Shown here in pieces: positions 32,449-38,690 of a stretch of 38,690 bases of DNA. The translations under genes and the position numbers were made by a program. Location of the stretch: NCBI GenBank assembly GCA_022447625.1, contig JAKVAX010000028.1, forward strand, positions 1 through 38,690. The letters run 5' to 3'. The stretch is from Flavobacteriales bacterium (GTDB lineage Bacteria; Bacteroidota; Bacteroidia; Flavobacteriales_D; Sanyastnellaceae). How positions within the stretch are numbered: the first letter of the stretch is position 1; every line of letters begins with the position of its first letter. Below the pieces are notes generated by a model. That model had not been told where the DNA came from, made no database searches, and worked only from the letters and a program-made list of their open reading frames with translations.

Positions 32449-34779
32449 ATGGAAGAAAACAATGACATCGAGAAGCTGAAAGCAAAGTTAAACGAAGCAC
32501 TTCAAGGAACAGAAGTTGACAATGATTTAATCATACAGTTATCTCAACAAATTGCGAGTCTTGACAAATCTAAAGTTAGATTTTCAATTGATGCTGGGGT
32601 AATTGATAGACTTGGGAAAGAACTAGTAGCAAGGCAAGAAACGGCGGTTTCTGAACTTGTTAAAAACGCCTATGATGCAGATGCTCTGGAAGTATCTTTA
32701 ACCTTCGAAAACTCAGACTCGGTTGGTGGAGATTTGACAATTTCAGACGATGGTGATGGAATGACGAGAGAGGAATTAGTTAATGGATTTATGAGGATTT
32801 CGTCAACTACAAAAATCCATAATCCTGTCTCTAGAAAATATAAGCGTCAACGAGCTGGAAAGAAAGGTATAGGACGATTTGCTGTTCAGAGGTTAGGTGC
32901 AAAATTGACAATAATAACTCAAACATCTAATTCTGAGAATGCTCTAAAACTATCAATAGACTGGGATGAGTATAAAAAAGACTTGAATTTAATGTCCATC
33001 TCTAATTCTTTAGAAGTTGTTCCGAAAGAAAAAGAGAAGGGAACGACGTTAATCATAGAAAACCTTAGAGATAAATGGTCAGTTGCGTCTATAAAGAGGA
33101 TATACAGATACGTGTCGGATATTATTCAACCTTTCCCCCTTTCGGATAATCACAAAGTATCCAACGCAACAAGGATTGAAGAAACTGGCGATACAGGATT
33201 TAAATCGGTCTTTTACAAAAAAACGAAGGAAAATATCGAATTAATTGCTGACAACGACAGTGAAATATTTGATTTTGCCATTGCTAAAATTGAAGGTTGG
33301 CTAGATAATAACGGAATAGGTCTATACTCTATAAACAGTGAAAAACTGGACATTAATGAAATTAATGAGATAGGAAATGACGAGGACGACAATTCTATTC
33401 CTTTTGAAAAAATTAAGAATGTAAATTTCATTGCATATTACTTCATTCATGAAAAATCTCTTATCCCAACTCTGCATTCAACTAGAATCAAGAAATTGGC
33501 CAATACAAAAGGAGGTATTAGACTATACAGAAATGGGTTTAGAGTTCTTCCTTATGGAGAACCTGCCGATGACTGGTTAAAACTTGATAAATCGCAACGT
33601 CAGCGCTCAATTCTACCGCAACATGGTAACAACAACTTTTTTGGTTTTGTTGAAATCAATGACCAAGAATCTATTTTCGAAGAAACCTCCAGTAGAGAAG
33701 GATTAACCGAAAACGAAGCTTTTATTGAATTACAAAACCTTGTCTATAGAATGTTAATGTCTGCGGTTGTGAAAGTCGCAAACACAAGAAAGATTAAGGT
33801 TCGATCAGGGCAAGAGAAAGACGAAAAAGGAGACTGGGTTCCAGTTGATGTAAGGATTTCGAATATTGCAAAAACCATTGAGGAACTCGAAAAAGAGCTG
33901 GAAGACGGCAATCCAGAATCTTCAAGGAGAAGAAGAAGGAGAGTCAAAAGAATAAAAGATGATATAGACGAACTCGCTGAACTTCAGAAGTCAGAACAAG
34001 CTAAATACATAAAAGAGCGCTCCATGCTCAGAGTTCTTAGCAGTGTAGGGCTCTCAATTGCTCAGTTCATACATGAGATCAAATACTATTTAGGAAATAT
34101 GAATAGTGATGTTCAGTTCCTTGTAGATAATCTTGAAAAGGACTCCGAAACCCTACTAAGAAGTAGTATTCTAAAAGATAATTTTTCGTCGTTTAAAACT
34201 TATACAGCCTATTTTGACGATGTTGTTTCCAAAAATGTAATTCGAGAACTTATTCCTATTAACATGGAGGAGACAATTACTGAATTTGCTAGTTCAATAA
34301 GCTCTGAAACAGAAAGAACTGGTGTTGAAATAATCACAGGAGAGTTCCCTGCCTATCGCATATTTACTAAGCCAATGCACCCATCTGAATGGTCTTCAAT
34401 CCTTTTCAATTTTTACACTAATTCGAAAAAGGCAATAGATAGAGCAAAAGTAAACGAAGGTAAAGTGCTCATTGAGGTTGGTGAGGCTGACAACTTGGTT
34501 TATGTAGAGTTTTCAGACAATGGTGATGGAATCCCATCGGAAATAGAAGAGAAAATTTTCGATGAATTTTTTACTACGACTACACAAAAAAGCTTTGATG
34601 AGCTTGATTCGAGTTCAGAAATACTAGGAACAGGGCTGGGGCTGAAAATTGTTAAAGACATCGTTAAAAGTTATAGAGGAAGTATTTCTGTGGTATCCCC
34701 AAAAGAAGAATATTCAACTACTATTAGAGTTGAGATACCTATGGCAACTGAAAAAGACTATGAAAAATATGACCTATAA
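32449..34779 (+). CDS. Double-GHKL ATPase with histidine-kinase-like core
   Basis: A 776-residue cytoplasmic protein with two ATP-binding Bergerat folds. The first (about 43-200) is Hsp90/MutL/MORC-like: VSELVKNAYDADA (Asn73), ISDDGDGMT (99-105) and GKKGIGRFAVQRLG (from 137). A middle region follows, then an arginine-rich coiled coil (about 470-525). Next is a DHp-like helix pair with a candidate phospho-accepting His542 in FIHEIKYYL. The second fold (about 640-770) is histidine-kinase-like: ILFNFYTNSKKAID (Asn654, Asn658), SDNGDGIP (689-696), FDEFFTTT and GTGLGLKIV (727-735). There are no membrane segments. It overlaps the receiver gene, a likely phospho-transfer partner. Phosphorylation and ATPase roles are inferred from motifs. 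The gene is AT-rich and probably transferred. Confidence 0.88.
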   Translation: MEENNDIEKLKAKLNEALQGTEVDNDLIIQLSQQIASLDKSKVRFSIDAGVIDRLGKELVARQETAVSELVKNAYDADALEVSLTFENSDSVGGDLTISDDGDGMTREELVNGFMRISSTTKIHNPVSRKYKRQRAGKKGIGRFAVQRLGAKLTIITQTSNSENALKLSIDWDEYKKDLNLMSISNSLEVVPKEKEKGTTLIIENLRDKWSVASIKRIYRYVSDIIQPFPLSDNHKVSNATRIEETGDTGFKSVFYKKTKENIELIADNDSEIFDFAIAKIEGWLDNNGIGLYSINSEKLDINEINEIGNDEDDNSIPFEKIKNVNFIAYYFIHEKSLIPTLHSTRIKKLANTKGGIRLYRNGFRVLPYGEPADDWLKLDKSQRQRSILPQHGNNNFFGFVEINDQESIFEETSSREGLTENEAFIELQNLVYRMLMSAVVKVANTRKIKVRSGQEKDEKGDWVPVDVRISNIAKTIEELEKELEDGNPESSRRRRRRVKRIKDDIDELAELQKSEQAKYIKERSMLRVLSSVGLSIAQFIHEIKYYLGNMNSDVQFLVDNLEKDSETLLRSSILKDNFSSFKTYTAYFDDVVSKNVIRELIPINMEETITEFASSISSETERTGVEIITGEFPAYRIFTKPMHPSEWSSILFNFYTNSKKAIDRAKVNEGKVLIEVGEADNLVYVEFSDNGDGIPSEIEEKIFDEFFTTTTQKSFDELDSSSEILGTGLGLKIVKDIVKSYRGSISVVSPKEEYSTTIRVEIPMATEKDYEKYDL

Positions 34780-35833
34780 AATTCTATACATAGAAGATTT
34801 AAATCCTGACTCGATAATGCAAGAGCTTTCCAAAGAACCATCGTTTGATGTAGTGCATTGGAAACCTGATACCATTGAAGACATCGACACCAAGATTGCA
34901 GATGTGAATGCTATTGTCATGGATTTCAGATTAACTGAAGGTGAAACCAAGTTGGACGGTTCTAGCTATGCGCAAGCTATTAGAACAATTGGCTCGGACA
35001 TCCATAAAAACTTACCTATAGTTCTATTCTCCGATGAGGATAAGATTACGGACTATTATAAAGATTTCACTAGTCAGGACTTGTTCGATTTTTCCATACC
35101 AAAGGACTCATTCAGGGCAAATCCAGAAAAATATAACACACGCATTCTTTCCCTATTAAATGCCTATCGCAAAATAGAAGATGACAACAGAGATTTAGCC
35201 AAAATTCTCGGAGTTAATGACGTTACGGAAATTGACTATCGAATTGATTTCACGTTAATGAAAGAAACTTATGCAGAAGACGTTTACCCTTATTCTAGAT
35301 TCATTTTACAGAACATGATCCGTTCTATAGGATTATTGATAGGAGAAGATATTTTATCAGCACGTCTTGGTATTTCAAAAGATTCTGGAAATTGGGAAGA
35401 TTTGAAAGCACACCTCGAGGAGTTTAAATACACAGGAATTTTTTCGGATTCATACAACAGATGGTGGGCAAAAGACATCTCCAATTGGTTTAACTCTAAA
35501 AGCGAAAATAACTCATCCCTAAGAAGACTTGCTGCTTCTGAGAGATGTGAAGCTATCAAAAAAATAACTGGATTGTCTGAGTTAGATCCTTTGACTCAAA
35601 TTGATGAAAGAGGTTATAAAGCCAAAAGCTCCAAATTCTGGACAATTTGTAAGGCAACGCACAGAGCAATTGACTACTCGGACGGATTTGAATTATACCT
35701 AAGGGATTTAAAACCTTGGCAAGAGCCAGAGTTCATTTCGTTTTTGGGAATCTCTAATGGTTCCTTAATGTCTTCAGTGAAACCAGCTGACAAGGCTAGA
35801 ATTAGAAAAATTGAGCAAAGTCTAAGGTCATGA
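34769..35833 (+). CDS. Receiver-domain protein with unknown C-terminal half
   Basis: About 354 residues. The N-terminal 120 residues form a response-regulator receiver: acidic Glu9-Asp10 (YIED), phospho-acceptor Asp52 in IVMDFRL, Ser88 in VLFSDED and Lys112 in SIPKDSF, all at expected places. The C-terminal 200 residues have no recognised DNA-binding or enzymatic domain; they are mostly helical and include RWWAKDISNWFN and FWTICKATHRAIDYSDGFELYLRDLKPWQEPEF. I chose ATG 34769 (MTYKILYIED), overlapping the GHKL gene by 11 bases; ATG 34760 is also possible. Its partner is probably the adjacent histidine-kinase-like protein. The missing DNA-binding output suggests it acts on another protein of the operon. 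Confidence 0.82.
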   Translation: MTYKILYIEDLNPDSIMQELSKEPSFDVVHWKPDTIEDIDTKIADVNAIVMDFRLTEGETKLDGSSYAQAIRTIGSDIHKNLPIVLFSDEDKITDYYKDFTSQDLFDFSIPKDSFRANPEKYNTRILSLLNAYRKIEDDNRDLAKILGVNDVTEIDYRIDFTLMKETYAEDVYPYSRFILQNMIRSIGLLIGEDILSARLGISKDSGNWEDLKAHLEEFKYTGIFSDSYNRWWAKDISNWFNSKSENNSSLRRLAASERCEAIKKITGLSELDPLTQIDERGYKAKSSKFWTICKATHRAIDYSDGFELYLRDLKPWQEPEFISFLGISNGSLMSSVKPADKARIRKIEQSLRS

Positions 35834-36585
35834 GTTGGGAAAAAGAAGATTTTTTATTCGACATAAAGACCCTAAATAGGCTCATAACTAGACATGAAAT
35901 AAAAGTTATTGGTTCGGAACTAAGTAATCTCGAATCGAACTTAGAATGCAACTATGAAGAGGACTCATGGTCTCATGTTGTAAAGAATATTGAATTGGTA
36001 TTGGAGGAATCTATTTCTGGTACGATACCAGTTGATATTGAAGAGTTTCATTTCTTCTTAACAGTTCATTTTATAATGGATGAAGCTAAAGATTGTACAA
36101 CTCATGATCCATTTTACAATGGTAAAGTAAACTTCAAAGGCGAAGAAGGAATTGACGCTTATTCCCTACAAATTGAAATTGAAGGACATTCACTGGAAGG
36201 AGAATATACTAATACATGGCACCTAGATAGACATATTACAGGAGGTGGTGTCGCAAAGGTGGTTCATCCATTCTATCATTTTCAAAATGGGGGGCATAAA
36301 ATAGAAGAAAAGCCTGTAGATACCGGAAAAATTGTTTTCACTGGGGCTCCCAGAATACCTCATCCTCCAATGGATATTATTTTAGGATTTCACTTCATTG
36401 TGAACAATTTCTTTAATAAAAATTCATCCCAGAATATATCTAACCTTTTAGGAGATACAGAGTACGAAGAGTTAATTACTAGGGCTCAAAATAGAATGTG
36501 GAAACCTTATTACAATGCATTTAATGGTGGAAATCATAATGATTATACAATAGACAATATTACACCGCTTTACACGGTTCATTGA
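35830..36585 (+). CDS. Unrecognised histidine-rich protein
   Basis: A 251-residue protein with no family I can name. The N-terminal 70 residues are helical and acidic. The middle has beta strands with a histidine-rich core: NTWHLDRHITGGG, then HPFYHFQNGGHKIEE, then GAPRIPHPPMDIILGFHFIVNNFF. The clustered histidines with aspartate and glutamate could bind metal or form an active site, but no known catalytic motif is evident. The PRIPHPPMD block looks strongly conserved in style and would be a good search seed. It overlaps the receiver gene by four bases (ATGA) and the methylase gene by one (TGATG), so it is an integral part of the module. Confidence 0.7.
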   Translation: MSWEKEDFLFDIKTLNRLITRHEIKVIGSELSNLESNLECNYEEDSWSHVVKNIELVLEESISGTIPVDIEEFHFFLTVHFIMDEAKDCTTHDPFYNGKVNFKGEEGIDAYSLQIEIEGHSLEGEYTNTWHLDRHITGGGVAKVVHPFYHFQNGGHKIEEKPVDTGKIVFTGAPRIPHPPMDIILGFHFIVNNFFNKNSSQNISNLLGDTEYEELITRAQNRMWKPYYNAFNGGNHNDYTIDNITPLYTVH

Positions 36586-38432
36586 TGGATAGGAACGTCT
36601 TTAAATACATAAAAAATCATATCTCAACGAAGCCTTTTGACGTTGACCGTCTCATCGTGTCTGCTTTTTTACGGAGTAATGGAACTTCCGTTAAGAATAA
36701 CAAATTCATACTCAACTATATTATATCCAAAGAGAATGACGAAGAACATTCGATTCTTGAAGATTTTATTGGACTCTTTGATAAGCCAATAAGCTTCGAG
36801 AAATTAATTGAGTTATTTGAGTTTGTAATATCTCCAAAAGAAAAAATTGTCACAGGTGCAGTATACACTCCTGAATATGTGAGAAACTACATCGTAAACA
36901 GCTGTTTAGACAAGGTAGATATAAATAATTTACCCAAAATATGCGATCCTGCTTGTGGATGTGCAGGTTTCCTATTTTCGGCTGCTTTAAAGCTTAAAGA
37001 AGACACTCAACTTTCCTTTGCAGAAATCTATGAGAAGACACTATTTGGCCTAGATATTGAAAATTACTCAATTACTCGCTCTAAGCTGTTACTATCGTTA
37101 TTAGCAATAAATCACGGAGAGGATATAGAAAGCTTTAACTTCAACTTACATCAAGGTAATGCCCTAAACTTTAACTGGTCGGAGAAAATAAGGCACTTTG
37201 AGGGATTCACTCACATTTTAGGTAATCCGCCTTATGTTTGTTCCAGAAACATCGATGAGGGATCGAAGAAACTCTTGTCGAATTGGCAAGTTTGCTCAAC
37301 TGGTCACCCTGACCTCTATATTCCATTTTTTGAAATTGGAATGAGTCTTTTAAAGAAGAATGGTATTCTTGGCTACATTACGATGAATACATTTTTCAAA
37401 AGTGTCAATGGTAGAGCGTTAAGAGAGTATTTTAACAAGAGTAAATTCAATTTCAAAATTCTTGATTTTGGTTCAAACCAAGTTTTCGGATCAAAGTCCA
37501 CATACACATGTATCTGCTTGATAAGGAACACTTATTCATCATCAATTTCTTATAAGGAATTATCTAGGAGTGAAATTACACTCGATAAGAAAGTTATCTT
37601 GAATAAAATCTCTTACGATTCATTGAGCCATGAGAAAGGTTGGAATCTTAAAGAGCACGAAATACTTAACAAAATTGAAAATAGTGGGAAGCCATTCGGG
37701 ACTTTATTTAAATCTAGAAACGGAATAGCAACACTGAAGAATAAGCTCTACATCTTTGCACCGATCAAAGAAGATGAGAAATACTATTATCTGAAAAATG
37801 GGAAAACTTATGCCATAGAAAAGGAAGTTTGTAAGGACATAATAAACCCGAATAAACTAATTAAAAGCACCTCTATTGAAAACATTAAGATGAAGGTGAT
37901 TTTCCCGTATGAAACAGAAAAGGATAACGTCAAGCTTATTAAAGAAAAGAACTTCACTGAAAAATATCCCAAGGCGTATGCTTATCTGAAAGATAAAAGG
38001 AAGATTCTAGCTACTCGAGACAAGGGTAAAGGAAACTATGAAAATTGGTACGCATTCGGAAGAACTCAATGCTTGGAAAATCTAAAGTACAAGTTGTTTT
38101 TTCCTCACATTACTCCAAAAATTCCAAATTTCATTTTAAACTCAGACGACAATCTACTTTTTCATAATGGTATTGCATTAATTGGAGAGAGTGAAAATGA
38201 ACTTCAATTTGCAAAAAAGATAATGAGCTCGAGGTTATTCTGGTTTTACATTACAAACTCAAGTCGTCATTATGGTTCTCAATACTATTCATTAAGTAAA
38301 ACATACTTCAAAAACTTTGGAGTATTTGACTTCTCACAGAAAGAGAGAGAATATATTATAAACGAAGAAAATTGGGATAAACTGAATCAATTTATCGAAA
38401 GTAAATATCAAATTGAGCTAAATGAACTTTAG
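36585..38432 (+). CDS. Eco57I/TaqI-class N6-adenine DNA methyltransferase
   Basis: A 615-residue gamma-type adenine methyltransferase. Motif X-like TGAVYTPEYVRNYIV (90-104), motif I DPACGCAGF (121-129, S-adenosylmethionine binding), an acidic FGLDIEN (154-160) and catalytic motif IV NPPY (214-217) are intact. The C-terminal half (about 340-600) fits the TaqI-like target recognition domain, with SRNGIATLKNKLYIFAP and a late LLFHNGIALIG. The N-terminal 90 residues show no PD-(D/E)xK or other nuclease motif, unlike type IIG enzymes of this class, which are usually much longer. The start is ATG 36585, overlapping the previous stop. It is the last gene of the AT-rich operon. It could mark self DNA for a partner, or directly report DNA state to the GHKL/receiver proteins. 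Confidence 0.88.
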   Translation: MDRNVFKYIKNHISTKPFDVDRLIVSAFLRSNGTSVKNNKFILNYIISKENDEEHSILEDFIGLFDKPISFEKLIELFEFVISPKEKIVTGAVYTPEYVRNYIVNSCLDKVDINNLPKICDPACGCAGFLFSAALKLKEDTQLSFAEIYEKTLFGLDIENYSITRSKLLLSLLAINHGEDIESFNFNLHQGNALNFNWSEKIRHFEGFTHILGNPPYVCSRNIDEGSKKLLSNWQVCSTGHPDLYIPFFEIGMSLLKKNGILGYITMNTFFKSVNGRALREYFNKSKFNFKILDFGSNQVFGSKSTYTCICLIRNTYSSSISYKELSRSEITLDKKVILNKISYDSLSHEKGWNLKEHEILNKIENSGKPFGTLFKSRNGIATLKNKLYIFAPIKEDEKYYYLKNGKTYAIEKEVCKDIINPNKLIKSTSIENIKMKVIFPYETEKDNVKLIKEKNFTEKYPKAYAYLKDKRKILATRDKGKGNYENWYAFGRTQCLENLKYKLFFPHITPKIPNFILNSDDNLLFHNGIALIGESENELQFAKKIMSSRLFWFYITNSSRHYGSQYYSLSKTYFKNFGVFDFSQKEREYIINEENWDKLNQFIESKYQIELNEL

Positions 38433-38690
38433 CTATTATTTAACTTTAGAAAAATGACAAATAAGATATTTAATAAGCGTAGTAATTTATAAGACAAAAG
38501 AAATAAAAGAAGACATATCAAGATAAAGTAGCGTAGCCGTATTCTAGAATCAGAAATCGCCAAATTTTAGAACAACCAAGAATACAGTATACAAGCTACG
38601 TCCTCATGGGCGTGGTCTGTTCTGTTTGGTTGTGGGTGTTTGGCGATACCCTGATTCTCTCGGTTCAGTTCCACGCCTTCTTTTTTACAT
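38433..38690. other. Intergenic region after the methyltransferase
   Basis: No reading frame is supported. The first 95 bases are very AT-rich. The rest holds the compound inverted repeat described at 38528-38677 and an abrupt change to more balanced base composition, consistent with a structural element or an element boundary at the window edge. Confidence 0.5.
38528..38677. repeat. Compound interleaved inverted repeats
   Basis: Three pairs interlock. Pair 1: GTAGC (38528-38532) and GTATTC (38539-38544) with GAATAC (38580-38585) and GCTAC (38595-38599). Pair 2: AGAATCAG (38546-38553), TCGCCAAA (38557-38564) and ACAACCAA (38572-38579) with TTGGTTGT (38626-38633), TTTGGCGA (38639-38646) and CTGATTCT (38651-38658), in mirrored order. 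Pair 3: GGCGTGG (38609-38615) with CCACGCC (38671-38677). It is consistent with a structured RNA or a recombination site; the class is unknown. Confidence 0.7.

Noticed and set aside
32230-38432. Identification as the Detocs two-component defence system
   Set aside because: There is a kinase-like and a receiver protein, but no nucleosidase-type effector, and a methyltransferase and an unknown protein are present instead.
32022-38549. ATTCTAGAA present at 32022-32030 and 38541-38549 as flanking direct repeats
   Set aside because: Nine bases shared between two AT-rich regions is expected by chance, and both copies lie within local palindromes.
38528-38677. Integron attC site
   Set aside because: The repeat lacks the terminal GTTRRRY/RYYYAAC boxes, and no integron integrase is visible.

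Overview
This window looks like a chromosome segment from a marine-type Bacteroidota (Flavobacteriia/Cryomorphaceae-like) bacterium. The evidence is several C-terminal type IX secretion (T9SS) sorting domains with the VYPNP/VFPNP motif, lipoproteins with short Bacteroidota lipoboxes, a HmuY/TonB-dependent haem operon, and promoter-like TAnnTTTG (-7) elements with very short leaders. No species is assigned.

Layout. (1) 1-723: non-coding or decayed DNA holding a 29-bp tandem duplication, a polypyrimidine tract, one doubtful small ORF and interleaved GC-rich inverted repeats. (2) 724-2120, + strand: a two-gene Fe-S carrier pair (Mrp/ApbC ATPase and a NifU C-terminal domain protein). (3) 2126-10319, - strand: one tightly packed haem-uptake operon. 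It runs from a T9SS-exported HmuY-like protein through substrate-binding protein, permease, ATPase and cytoplasmic HmuS to a TonB-dependent receptor and a HmuY lipoprotein. Most junctions are 4-nt stop/start overlaps. (4) 10486-12506, - strand: a secreted alpha/beta hydrolase translationally coupled to a DUF4328 membrane protein. (5) 12629-13959, + strand: a ferredoxin-NADP reductase-like flavoprotein and an adrenodoxin-type [2Fe-2S] ferredoxin. (6) 13976-21166, - strand: a seven-gene nucleotide-sugar operon with a good promoter at 21190-21218. It holds a WbpE-like aminotransferase, UDP-glucose dehydrogenase, UDP-xylose synthase, WbpD-like acetyltransferase, UDP-HexNAc dehydrogenase, RmlB-type dehydratase and a CpsB/YwqE phosphatase. 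(7) 21284-23286, + strand: an outer-membrane beta-barrel protein coupled to Kdo transferase (WaaA). (8) 23307-25181, - strand: a decayed T9SS beta-repeat protein with an in-frame TAG and a damaged start. (9) 25453-31507: a lipoprotein amidohydrolase with a small lipoprotein, a secreted nuclease/phosphatase-fold protein, an LprI-like protein, a hypothetical secreted protein and a small T9SS protein. (10) 31508-32229: a gene-free, repeat-rich junction with a bidirectional terminator and several dyads. (11) 32230-38432, + strand: a visibly AT-richer five-gene operon, followed by a complex inverted-repeat block up to the window end.

The most unusual part is region 11. A small Xre-like regulator is followed, with gaps or overlaps of only a few bases, by four proteins. 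They are a protein with two separate GHKL ATPase domains and a histidine-kinase-like H-box, a receiver-domain protein with an unknown C-terminal half, an unrecognised histidine-rich protein, and an Eco57I/TaqI-class N6-adenine DNA methyltransferase with no visible nuclease. Together they suggest a horizontally acquired, signal-transduction-linked DNA modification or anti-phage module. That function is inference; I do not recognise it as a named system.
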